Positions 57,123 through 64,000 of a DNA stretch of 64,000 bases are shown piece after piece. The stretch is from the NCBI RefSeq assembly GCF_036632915.2, contig NZ_CP155552.1:186001-250000 (forward strand), written 5' to 3'. A program made the translations under genes and the position numbers. This DNA is from Faecalibacterium taiwanense (GTDB lineage: Bacteria; Bacillota; Clostridia; Oscillospirales; Ruminococcaceae). Position 1 is the stretch's first letter; every line of letters starts with the position of its first letter. The notes beneath the pieces were generated by a model, which had not been told where the DNA came from, made no database searches, and saw only the letters and a list, made by a program, of their open reading frames with translations.

Positions 57123-58691
57123 ATGGAGAAGAGAGAGAAGAAAGTTACCTTTTCACAGTTCCAGAAACTGGGAAAAGTTCTAATGACGCCTGTCATGATC
57201 CTGCCCATCGCAGGTATTCTGGTGGGCATTGGCTCTGCGTTCACGACAAAGAACATTGTGGCACTGTGGCCGGTTCTGGGCAATACCTATGTCAAGCTGT
57301 TCTTTAATCTGCTCAAGGCCATGGGCAATACCATTAACTCCTATCTTCCAATCATTTTTGCTGTTTCCGTTGCCATCGGCTATGCAGAAAAGGAAAAGGG
57401 CATCGCGGCATTGTCCAGCGTGATCGGTTTCCTCGCCATGAACAATGTGATGAATATCCTGCTGACCAGTCTGGGCATTCTGGACCCTGCGGCGATGAAG
57501 ACCGGCCAGTCCATGGTCATGGGCATCGCTTCGCTTGACACCGGTGTATTCGGCGGTATTCTGGTGGGTCTGCTGGTTGCAAAGCTGCATAACAAATACT
57601 ATAATATTCAGCTGCCGCCGGTTCTGGGCATCTTCTCAGGCACAAAATTCGTGCCGATGATCTCGCTGCTGGCCTGCTCTGCGCTGGGTCTGGTAATGTC
57701 TGTGGTGTGGCCCTTCGTTCAGACCGGTCTGGGCTTCATGGGCGAGATCATTTATGACACTGGCATGGCAGGCAGTGTGATCTATGGTCTGGCAGAGCGT
57801 GCGCTGCTGCCTTTTGGCCTGCATCACTTTATTTACACTCCGTTCTTCTTCACAAACCTTGGCGGTTCCATGGTCATTGATGGCACGCTGTATGAAGGCG
57901 CAGTGAACATTTACAACGCCATGCTGGCTTCTCCGGATGCCATGTTTGACGTGAACATTACCCGCTTTATCATGAACGGCAAGGTTATTTTTGCTATGTT
58001 TGGTCTGCCCGGTGCGGCTCTGGCCATGTACCATTGCGCAAAGCCGGAGCGTAAGCCTCAGGTCAAGGCGCTGCTGATCGCAGCCATCATCCCCTCCATC
58101 TTCACTGGCATCACCGAGCCCATTGAGTACAGTTTCCTGTTTGCGGCTCCGCTGCTGTTCGTGGTGCACGCTGGCTATGCAGGTCTGGCCTACCTGCTGA
58201 CTTACATCTGCAAGGTGAATATCCCGGGGCCCAGTTCCTTCGGCGGCCCTTTCCTGAGCACGATCTTCAATGGCATCATGCAGGCGGATAAAGGCTCTAA
58301 CTGGATCTGGGTGTTCATCATTGGCATTCCCTGCTTCTTCCTGTACTATTTCACCTTCCGCTTCATGATCACCAAGTTCAACTACAAGACTCCCGGCCGC
58401 GAAGATGATGGCCAGGAGGTCAAGAAGCTGGACAAGAAAATGAGCGACGAGATGATGGCGACCATCATTGAAGGTCTGGGTGGTGCAGACAATATCCAGC
58501 ATGTGGATGCCTGCTTTACTCGACTGCGCGTCAAAGTCAAAGACAAGGCTCTCGTTATGCCGGATACTGACTGGAAGCAGAAGACGGGTGCAAACGGCGT
58601 CGTTCAGGTCGCAGATGGTGTGCAAATCATCTACGGTGCCAAGGCCGATATCTACAAAAACAACCTCAAGAGCGCTCTGAACATGGACTGA
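57123..58691 (+). CDS. PTS alpha-glucoside/maltose-specific EIICB component
   Basis: 522 residues, AGGAGG upstream. The EIIC domain (about residues 10-430, around ten membrane segments) contains the glucose-family motifs LPFGLHHFIYTPFFF and GITEPIEYSFLFAAPLLF. A linker leads to the EIIB domain (about 445-522) with the phosphorylated Cys464 in HVDACFTRLRVKVKD. It imports and phosphorylates an alpha-glucoside. There is no EIIA domain or gene nearby, so a glucose-type EIIA from elsewhere must serve it. Cotranscribed with the GH4 gene. Confidence 0.93.
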   Translation: MEKREKKVTFSQFQKLGKVLMTPVMILPIAGILVGIGSAFTTKNIVALWPVLGNTYVKLFFNLLKAMGNTINSYLPIIFAVSVAIGYAEKEKGIAALSSVIGFLAMNNVMNILLTSLGILDPAAMKTGQSMVMGIASLDTGVFGGILVGLLVAKLHNKYYNIQLPPVLGIFSGTKFVPMISLLACSALGLVMSVVWPFVQTGLGFMGEIIYDTGMAGSVIYGLAERALLPFGLHHFIYTPFFFTNLGGSMVIDGTLYEGAVNIYNAMLASPDAMFDVNITRFIMNGKVIFAMFGLPGAALAMYHCAKPERKPQVKALLIAAIIPSIFTGITEPIEYSFLFAAPLLFVVHAGYAGLAYLLTYICKVNIPGPSSFGGPFLSTIFNGIMQADKGSNWIWVFIIGIPCFFLYYFTFRFMITKFNYKTPGREDDGQEVKKLDKKMSDEMMATIIEGLGGADNIQHVDACFTRLRVKVKDKALVMPDTDWKQKTGANGVVQVADGVQIIYGAKADIYKNNLKSALNMD

Positions 58692-58727
58692 TTTTTCAGT
58701 GCCGGTCAGGGTTTCCCGAATAAACAG

Positions 58728-58760
58728 CGAGGGCATCTGCCAACGGCAGATGCCCTTTCT
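58728..58760 (+). terminator. PTS operon terminator
   Basis: AGGGCATCTGCC-AAC-GGCAGATGCCCT followed by TTCTG. Confidence 0.82.
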
Positions 58761-58773
58761 GCATACAAAAAAA

Positions 58774-60141
58774 TCAAACCTTTGCCGCACCGCGGTCGAG
58801 GATCTTATCGAACCGGGCAAAGAAGGTGATGGTGGTGATGGTGGCGGCCAGAATGTCGCTGACCGGCTCGGCCAGAAACACGCCGAACACTGCATCCGGC
58901 AGAACATGCGGCAGAATGAAGATGAGGGGAATCAACAGAATGATCTTGCGCAGGCAGGCCAGCAGCAGGCTGACCTTAGCCTGTCCAAGCGCCATAAAGC
59001 TTTGCTGGCAGGCGATCTGGAAGCCCATGGCAAAAATGCCCGCCATGTAAATGCGCATGGCCCACGTGGTGTACTGGATCAGTGCGGTGTCCGAGGTGAA
59101 AATGCCTGCCACCGCGCCGGGAAACAGCATCATCAACAGCCAGAACAAGCAGGTGTAGGCCCCGCACAGCGTCAGCTGAAAACGGAAGGCTTCCTTGACG
59201 CGGGCCTTCTTGCCTGCGCCGAAGTTGAAGCTCATCACCGGCTGTCCGCCCTGACAGATGCCCTGAATGGGCAGCGTGCACAGCTGGGATGCGCTGGTGA
59301 TGACGGTCATGGCACCCACAGCCACATCGCCGCCGTACCGCGCCAGACTGGAGCTGAAGCTGATGGAAAGCAGGCTTTCGGTGGAGAGCATCACAAACGA
59401 GGAGATGCCCAGCGCCAGCACCGGCAGAATGATCTGCTTTTCCGGGCGCAGGTAGTCTCTGCGCAGGCGCAGGATGGTCTTTTTGCCGGTGAGAAAGCGG
59501 ATGATCCATGCAGCGCCCACGGCCTGACTGAGCACCGTGGCAATGGCCGCGCCCCGCACGCCCAGCCCGAACCCGAAGATCAGGATGGGGTCGAGGATAA
59601 TGTTGATCACCGCGCCGATCACGGTGGTAAGCATACTGGTCTTGGCAAAGCCCTGCGTGGTGATAAAAGGGTTCATGCCCAGCACCACCAGCACGAACAC
59701 CGAGCCTGCAATGTAGATGCGGCTGTAGCTCAGGGCGTACGGCAGGGTGGCATCGCTGGCACCGAACAGCCGCAGCAGCACCGGTGCCCCGGCATAGAAG
59801 CCAATGGTCAGCACCACGGCAAAGAACATCAGTACGGTAAAGCTGTTGGAGACGATCTTTTCGGCCTGCTGCCTGTCCCCCTGCCCCAGAGCAATGGCGG
59901 TGCGCGGCGCGCCGCCCGCGCCCACCAGCATGGCAAAAGCGTTCAGCAGCATCAGAATGGGTGTGAACAGCCCCACGCCGGTCAGCGCTGCCGCGCCAAT
60001 GCCCGCAATGTGGCCGATGTAAATGCGGTCCACGATGTTATACAGCAGGTTCACCACCTGCGCCACCACGGCGGGGATCATGAGCTGCAGCATCAGCTTT
60101 TTGATGCTGCCGGTGCCCATATCTTGTTTTGCCTGTGCCAT
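58774..60141 (-). CDS. MATE family efflux transporter
   Basis: 455 residues with 12 predicted membrane segments in two homologous halves. GAGGAG precedes the ATG. Family segments: LMIPAVVAQVVNLLYNIVDRIYIGHIAGIGAAALTGVG, GGAPRTAIALGQGDRQQAE, NIILDPILIFGFGLGVRGAAIATVLSQ, and second-half GICQGGQPVMSFNFGAGKKARVKEAF. It belongs to the DinF/NorM-like clostridial branch that exports cationic drugs or other small molecules against Na+ or H+. No adjacent regulator. Confidence 0.92.
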   Translation of the reverse strand: MAQAKQDMGTGSIKKLMLQLMIPAVVAQVVNLLYNIVDRIYIGHIAGIGAAALTGVGLFTPILMLLNAFAMLVGAGGAPRTAIALGQGDRQQAEKIVSNSFTVLMFFAVVLTIGFYAGAPVLLRLFGASDATLPYALSYSRIYIAGSVFVLVVLGMNPFITTQGFAKTSMLTTVIGAVINIILDPILIFGFGLGVRGAAIATVLSQAVGAAWIIRFLTGKKTILRLRRDYLRPEKQIILPVLALGISSFVMLSTESLLSISFSSSLARYGGDVAVGAMTVITSASQLCTLPIQGICQGGQPVMSFNFGAGKKARVKEAFRFQLTLCGAYTCLFWLLMMLFPGAVAGIFTSDTALIQYTTWAMRIYMAGIFAMGFQIACQQSFMALGQAKVSLLLACLRKIILLIPLIFILPHVLPDAVFGVFLAEPVSDILAATITTITFFARFDKILDRGAAKV

Positions 60142-60315
60142 TGGAATGCTCTCCTCTATACTTCAAATTTGAAAAATATCGTTCCTATTATACTCGGCTC
60201 CCGCCCAAAAGAACAGCCTTTTTTGCAAAGAAACCGCGCTTTCTGCCCCAAAAACGCAAAACGGCACGGCTGCGTATGGCTTGCAGCCGTGCCGTGCCGT
60301 AACGGGAGAAAAGTG

Positions 60316-60344
60316 TTGACGGAAAACCGCTTTTTTGCTATACT
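60316..60344 (+). promoter_or_regulatory. Promoter of the truncated tRNA-Ser copy
   Basis: TTGACG (60316-60321), 17-base spacer, TATACT (60339-60344), 13 bases before the tRNA-like segment. Confidence 0.8.
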
Positions 60345-60356
60345 GTAAAGGCTAAT

Positions 60357-60433
60357 ATATGGAGATGTATCGAAGCGGTCGTAACGAGAACGACTCGAAA
60401 TCCGAGTGGATGCTTCGCCGGGTGTCTCCATAT
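60357..60433 (+). pseudogene. Truncated tRNA-Ser-like gene lacking a T arm
   Basis: Bases 60360-60402 match the first 43 bases around the functional tRNA-Ser (60583-60625) with one difference, covering acceptor 5' strand, D arm and anticodon loop CTCGAAA. After that the sequence diverges: there is no GGTTCGAATCC T arm and no CCA. Yet ATATGGAGA (60357-60365) pairs perfectly with TCTCCATAT (60425-60433), so the RNA could still close as a hairpin-like molecule. It has the better promoter of the two copies. Confidence 0.7.
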
Positions 60434-60583
60434 CACACGAGGGAACGTCAATTTTGATGTCCTGACAGGCTTCAAAGCCTGTCTGAACGATGCGTTTTCT
60501 AACAATATTCTAACAGCAACTATTCCAAGTTTCAAGGCCGATTTGCGATATACAAATCGTAAATTTGCTATGAAAATATACTT

Positions 60584-60674
60584 GGAGATGTATCGAAGTG
60601 GTCGTAACGAGAACGACTCGAAATCGTTTTGTCCTTAATCGGGCACGTGGGTTCGAATCCCACCATCTCCGCCA
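60584..60674 (+). tRNA. tRNA-Ser (anticodon CGA)
   Basis: 91 bases. Acceptor GGAGATG/CATCTCC, D arm, anticodon arm AACGA-CTCGAAA-TCGTT (anticodon CGA at 60619-60621), long variable arm as expected for serine, T arm GTGGG-TTCGAAT-CCCAC, and G-CCA end. A hairpin terminator follows. TTGCGA (60543-60548) and TGCTAT (60566-60571), 17 bases apart, are a possible weak promoter. Confidence 0.95.
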
Positions 60675-60676
60675 AC

Positions 60677-60708
60677 AAAAGGCATCAGCTCAGGCTGGTG
60701 CCTTTTTT
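60677..60708 (+). terminator. tRNA-Ser terminator
   Basis: AAAAGGCA.CAG..CTG.TGCCTTTTTT: stem-loop with T run. Confidence 0.8.
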
Positions 60709-60713
60709 GCGGC

Positions 60714-60818
60714 TAGATGGTGCGGATGAGAACAGGGCGGCGGCCCGCAGACCGCAAGCAACCAGCCCTGCGGGCTGTTGCTTAGCCTGCGGGAGAATAT
60801 CCACCATCTCCGCCAGAA
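60714..60818. repeat. tRNA-linked structured repeat, element B
   Basis: Shares GAACAGGGCGGCGGC..GCAAGCAA..TTGCTTAGCC.GCGGG with element A (38596-38690), with a compensated internal stem (AAGCAAC.AGCC/GGGCTGTTGCTT). The left flank AGATGGTG..GAGAAC resembles the reverse complement of the tRNA-Ser 3' end. The right flank CCACCATCTCCGCCA (60801-60815) is a direct copy of it. Confidence 0.6.
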
Positions 60819-60919
60819 GTCGCAGATTGCATTTTGAGACAGAGGGGAATATACTTATATTGGATAGATTCCAATACTATAGCAATTTAACTTTTTAATG
60901 CAAAAGCGGTGAATTGCAT

Positions 60920-60982
60920 ATCGCAAAGATGCCGTTTGAATGTTGCACGAATTTCTTAACTTGCGATAAAATTTGCGATAAA
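60920..60982 (+). promoter_or_regulatory. Promoter/operator of the second MATE gene
   Basis: TTGCAC (60943-60948), 18-base spacer, TAAAAT (60967-60972). The decamer TTGCGATAAA occurs twice in tandem, 12 bases apart (60961-60970 and 60973-60982), across the -10 region. Its inverse ATCGCAA lies at 60920-60926. This looks like a repressor-binding array. A matching TTGCGAT is also at 60543-60549. Confidence 0.6.
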
Positions 60983-61005
60983 CGATTTTTGGAAGGAATA
61001 TAATC

Positions 61006-62349
61006 ATGTCGAAAGATGAATATTTGATCACAGATCCACCCCTTAAAGCGCTGACTGTTTTTGCGATGCCGATGATCCTTGGCAGCTTTTTTCAACAAGT
61101 ATACAATATGGCCGATTCCATAATAGTTGGTCAATTTGTTGGCTCCTCGGCACTTGCGGCTGTTGGTGCTTGTGCTGCACTGACCAATGTTTTTATTTGT
61201 GTGGCGCTTGGTGCTGGTGTGGGCGCAGGTGTGCTTGTAAGCCGCTATTTTGGTGCAAAAAATTATGGTAAAATGAAAACCATTGTGTCAACGTCCCTGA
61301 TCAGCTTTTTGATCTTAAGCGTTGTCCTTGGTGTCTTTGGCTTTTGCTTTTCCCATTTCATGATGAGCGGATTACAGACCCCTGCCGATATATTGGAAGA
61401 AGCAGTATTGTATCTGCGTGTCTACTTTGTGGGTTTCCCGTTTCTATTCATGTACAACATTCTTTCCACCATGTTCACTTCCATCGGTGAATCCAAAATT
61501 CCGTTGGGACTGCTGATATTCTCATCTATCCTGAATATTTTTATGGATCTCTGGATGGTGGCCGGTCTTGGTCTGGGGGTGTTTGGTGCAGCCCTTGCGA
61601 CCTTGATCGCACAAGGAATTTCTGCCGTGTTTTCGTTTTTGATCTTTCTGTCTCGGATGCGGCAATACAAGAGCTCCTTTAGCAGGTTCGACCGGCAGGA
61701 GCTGTATTCCATGCTTCGCATTGCGGTACCATCGGTTTTGCAGCAGTCCACAGTGTCTATCGGTATGATGATCGTGCAGGCAGTGGTAAATCCCTTCGGC
61801 ACACAGGCACTTGCCGGGTATGCGGCAACGATGCGGGTAGAAAATGTTTTTTCGCTGATCTTCGTATCCATCGGCAATGCAGTTTCGCCGTTTGTATCCC
61901 AGAATTTTGGCGCAAAGAAAATTGAGCGTATCAAAAAAGGGTATCATGCTGCACTGGTGTTGGATCTATGCTTTGCAGTTCTTGCTTTCGTGGTCATTGA
62001 AACACTGCACACACAGATTTCCTCGTTGTTCTTGGGAAAAGACGGAACCGCGTTGGCCTATCAGGTGTCCGGTGATTATATGAGATGGCTTGGTTACTTT
62101 TTCATCTTCATGGGCATCAAGATGGCAACGGATGGCGTTCTTCGCGGACTTGGAATCATGCGGCCGTTTCTTATTGCAAATATGGTAAACCTTGCAATCC
62201 GCTTGTCTGTTGCTTTGATTTGTGCACCGCGTTTTGGCATTGCTTTTGTTTGGCTTGCAGTCCCGGCAGGTTGGCTTGCAAACTTCCTTATTTCCTATGC
62301 GGCGCTCAGAAGATCGTGGCCAGAGGATAAAGCGGCGGTATCTCAATGA
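61006..62349 (+). CDS. MATE family efflux transporter (second)
   Basis: 447 residues from ATG 61006, with GGAAGGA upstream. Two six-helix halves: FAMPMILGSFFQQVYNMADSIIVGQFVGSSALAAVGA, GAGVGAGVLVSRYFGAKNYGKMK, NIFMDLWMVAGLGLGVFGAALATLIAQG and second-half VSPFVSQNFGAKKIERIKKGYHAAL. It is clearly related to, but distinct from, the exporter at 58774-60141. Its codons are visibly richer in A and T than those of neighbouring genes, which suggests later acquisition. The repeated TTGCGATAAA motif at its promoter suggests regulated expression. Confidence 0.92.
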   Translation: MSKDEYLITDPPLKALTVFAMPMILGSFFQQVYNMADSIIVGQFVGSSALAAVGACAALTNVFICVALGAGVGAGVLVSRYFGAKNYGKMKTIVSTSLISFLILSVVLGVFGFCFSHFMMSGLQTPADILEEAVLYLRVYFVGFPFLFMYNILSTMFTSIGESKIPLGLLIFSSILNIFMDLWMVAGLGLGVFGAALATLIAQGISAVFSFLIFLSRMRQYKSSFSRFDRQELYSMLRIAVPSVLQQSTVSIGMMIVQAVVNPFGTQALAGYAATMRVENVFSLIFVSIGNAVSPFVSQNFGAKKIERIKKGYHAALVLDLCFAVLAFVVIETLHTQISSLFLGKDGTALAYQVSGDYMRWLGYFFIFMGIKMATDGVLRGLGIMRPFLIANMVNLAIRLSVALICAPRFGIAFVWLAVPAGWLANFLISYAALRRSWPEDKAAVSQ

Positions 62350-62440
62350 TTTCATGCAGTGGAGAGGTGCTTTGTTCTGACGGGTTTCACTTACAGAGAA
62401 TGTGACGCGAAAAAAATTCGCCGGTGTTCCGTTCAGAAAA

Positions 62441-62875
62441 TCAGATGCTCGCTAAAATATCTGTCAGTGTGGCGACAAATGCTTCATCCTGCTCCTTCGT
62501 CCGCTTTGCACTCCCCTTGGGGTGCTTTCCGGCACGGAGGAGCTTTTTGTTTTCATACCTCCGCAGCATGAGAGCTTCCATGTTGTCGGCGGTGTATTCC
62601 AGACCGTTCTGGTTCAGCACCCGGGCGCACTTGGCAAGGCACATACTCGCAAGGCCGTAGTCCTGTGTTACGACAATATCCCCCGGCTTTACCCGGTTAA
62701 CGAGGGCAAAATCTACGCTGTCTGCCCCTTTATCGAACACCAATGTCTGCGCACCTTCCCGCTCGATTTGGTGGGCGGTGTCGCACAGGATGGTAACAGG
62801 AACGCCAAACCGCTTTGCAATCTGCAATGTCAGGTCCACCACCGGGCAGCCGTCTGCATCAATCAAAATGGTCAT
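62441..62875 (-). CDS. UPF0178 (YaiI/YqxD) family protein
   Basis: 144 residues. Signature start MTILIDADGCPVVDLTLQIA (PIN-like acidic DADxCP), then VFDKGADSVDFALVNRVKPGDIVVTQDYGLASMCLAK with the conserved D..D and TQDYGLA, and GKHPKGSAKRTKEQDEAF. PIN-like fold; possible nuclease, role unknown. Its ATG overlaps the TGA of the upstream esterase gene (ATGA at 62875-62872). Confidence 0.92.
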   Translation of the reverse strand: MTILIDADGCPVVDLTLQIAKRFGVPVTILCDTAHQIEREGAQTLVFDKGADSVDFALVNRVKPGDIVVTQDYGLASMCLAKCARVLNQNGLEYTADNMEALMLRRYENKKLLRAGKHPKGSAKRTKEQDEAFVATLTDILASI

Positions 62876-63555
62876 GTGTGTTCCTCCATCGCCCACCGAA
62901 ATGCCTTTGCCGTGCGCAGGTCAGCGTCCTTAAAGTGCCCGCCGCTGTTCCACTCAAGGGTGCAGTCTGCGCCACGCTCTGCAAGTCGGCTGTGCAGGGT
63001 GCGGATGTTATCACCTACCGCAGCCATGACAGCGTTTTTCGTATGCTCTTCCTTGTTGCCAAGGCTCAGATAAATGTGCTGTGCCTGTATCGGGTGCCGC
63101 TGTTCAAACTCCATCCAGCCCGGAAACCACACCGAGGGCGAGGCGGCAGCGATACCATAGAACAGATCAGTCTGGGTGGATGCCCACAATGCAAACAACC
63201 CGGCCAGCGAGTAGCCGCCCAGAATGATTTTGACATTTTCCGGGAGAGGATACTGCTGCTTCAGTGTTGGAATGACCTGTTCTGTCAGAAAGCACAGGGT
63301 GTCCGCGGCCTTACCGCCGAAGCCTTGTTTTCCCCACACGGCAGGGGCTTCCCACGGGGAAAGTGCATCGTTCCAGCTTTCCACCGGGATGGCCGCAAAC
63401 AAAAAGTGGTGCGCACTCTGTGCAATAGCGGCAATCTCGCTTTCCATGCTTTGCAGCTCATGCTCGCCTGTCATTTGGAGCAGTAGGTATTCTGCATGGG
63501 CTTCGCCGTAAATGCGGCAAGGTCTGTTCCCGATTTGCATTGTCTGTGCGGTCAC
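62872..63555 (-). CDS. Alpha/beta-hydrolase (putative esterase)
   Basis: About 227 residues. GTG 63555 is preferred because GGGAGG lies eight bases upstream; an in-frame ATG is at 63540 and longer forms are possible. Putative-esterase fold: the elbow IILGGYSLAGLFALWAS (GxSxxG), FYGIAAASPSVWFPGW, LSLGNKEEHTKN and the C-terminal His in WNSGGHFKDADLRTAKAF. It resembles IroE/Fes-like serine hydrolases. No signal peptide in this form. It is coupled to the UPF0178 gene. Confidence 0.78.
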   Translation of the reverse strand: MTAQTMQIGNRPCRIYGEAHAEYLLLQMTGEHELQSMESEIAAIAQSAHHFLFAAIPVESWNDALSPWEAPAVWGKQGFGGKAADTLCFLTEQVIPTLKQQYPLPENVKIILGGYSLAGLFALWASTQTDLFYGIAAASPSVWFPGWMEFEQRHPIQAQHIYLSLGNKEEHTKNAVMAAVGDNIRTLHSRLAERGADCTLEWNSGGHFKDADLRTAKAFRWAMEEHT

Positions 63556-63753
63556 TGCGACATCCTCCCGAAAAATTTGATAAGCCCAGTATAGCAACTG
63601 AAAAATCATTTTGCAATTCAAAAGGCGTTCGCATTCGCAAGCAGTGTCTTCGTAAAAAAGCTGGCACCTGATTTGAAGTTGTGCGAGGCTTCCAGAGTGA
63701 TGTATCAGCAGTTTTTGAACGATCATGCCGTAGCCCATAAGCGGCAGACGAAC

Positions 63754-63782
63754 CGGGCACGTGGGATCTGAACAGGGCAGCG
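63754..63782. repeat. Fragment of tRNA-linked repeat
   Basis: CCGGGCACGTGGGATCTGAA then CAGGGC. CGGGCACGTGGG matches tRNA-Ser (60640-60651), and GAACAGGGC matches the core of elements A and B. Confidence 0.4.
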
Positions 63783-64000
63783 TTATTCAATACCGCTAAG
63801 CTCGCGGTACAGCGTGCGGGCATAGGAATCTGTCATGCCGCTGATATAGTCGGTGACCATCAGCAGCCGGAGGTACAAGTCAAAAGATTCCGTGCCGGTT
63901 CGGGCGTTTTGGTAATCCTGCTTGTAATTGTCGGAGAAGATGGCGAGAAGCTTTTTGTCGGCCTTGGAAGGTGCCTGCCCGTCGGTGCAGTATGCAGAGT
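63783..64000 (-). CDS. dgt: Deoxyguanosinetriphosphate triphosphohydrolase, C-terminal part
   Basis: Partial: the gene runs in from beyond the right edge. The last 72 codons read KADKKLLAIFSDNYKQDYQN, ESFDLYLRLLMVTDYISGMT and DSYARTLYRELSGIE, stop at 63785-63783. This matches the C-terminus of HD-domain dGTPases (VxDYISGMTDxYA..LYREL). The HD catalytic motif lies outside the window, so the call rests on this terminal signature. Confidence 0.78.
   Translation of the reverse strand, partial: SAYCTDGQAPSKADKKLLAIFSDNYKQDYQNARTGTESFDLYLRLLMVTDYISGMTDSYARTLYRELSGIE

Noticed and set aside
60357..60433. A second functional tRNA-Ser
   Set aside because: The T arm and CCA end are absent, so it cannot be a standard tRNA.

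Overview
The window looks like a chromosomal segment of a gut Oscillospiraceae bacterium, most probably Faecalibacterium or a close relative. The evidence is the GC-rich third codon positions, strong Gram-positive ribosome-binding sites, sigma-A promoters, and many intergenic copies of a paired hairpin repeat (CCTCTCAG ... GCTCCCCC-TTCG-GGGGGAGC ... CTGAGAGG) that I associate with that genus. That attribution rests on pattern recognition, not on a search.

Layout. 1-2.5 kb: two tandem hairpins cut by the window edge, two terminators, a small RNA, and mgtE with a long leader that holds a short upstream ORF. 2.5-5 kb: repeats, a TTTTCCACA-rich stretch, then a rhomboid-fold protein and holB. 5-8 kb: a Tat lipoprotein behind a second copy of the small RNA, a gamma-carbonic-anhydrase-like protein and a D,D-carboxypeptidase. 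8-15 kb, mostly minus strand: an OPT peptide transporter coupled to a PqqD-like protein, birA, a phosphodiesterase, rsmI, trmN6, a small ferredoxin and ricT. 15.5-27 kb: a large RND exporter, galM, galE, a FeoA-FeoB fusion, and a MarR/TauE pair. 27-28.5 kb: trigger factor.

28.7-38.55 kb: a genomic island at tRNA-Arg(ACG). A 47-bp identical repeat of the tRNA 3' part bounds about 9.8 kb. The island carries a FadR-type regulator divergent from a six-gene cassette (DcuC-like carrier, PatB-like C-S lyase, TctC-TctB-TctA, RidA). Broken genes lie at both ends and no integrase is visible.

38.6-46 kb: a frameshifted HAD phosphatase, ilvE, a trio of two serine esterases and an ATP-grasp ligase, a MYG1 homologue and a YazA-type GIY-YIG protein. 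46-54.7 kb: a near-complete arginine biosynthesis cluster argG-H-C-J-B-D-F (acetyl-cycle type, no argA), with paired-hairpin repeats in most gaps. 54.8-58.7 kb: an RpiR-regulated alpha-glucoside PTS with a GH4 6-phospho-glucosidase. 58.7-64 kb: two MATE exporters flanking a duplicated tRNA-Ser locus, a UPF0178 protein, an esterase and the 3' end of a dGTPase gene.

The most noteworthy items are: the duplicated small RNA with an anti-Shine-Dalgarno-like CCTCCTC segment and a covarying stem; the mgtE upstream ORF starting Met-Asp-Pro-Asp, which recalls the magnesium-sensing MgtL leader peptide; the tRNA-Arg island with its transporter/C-S lyase/RidA cassette; the esterase-esterase-ATP-grasp trio; and the tRNA-Ser partial duplication with tRNA-linked repeat elements.
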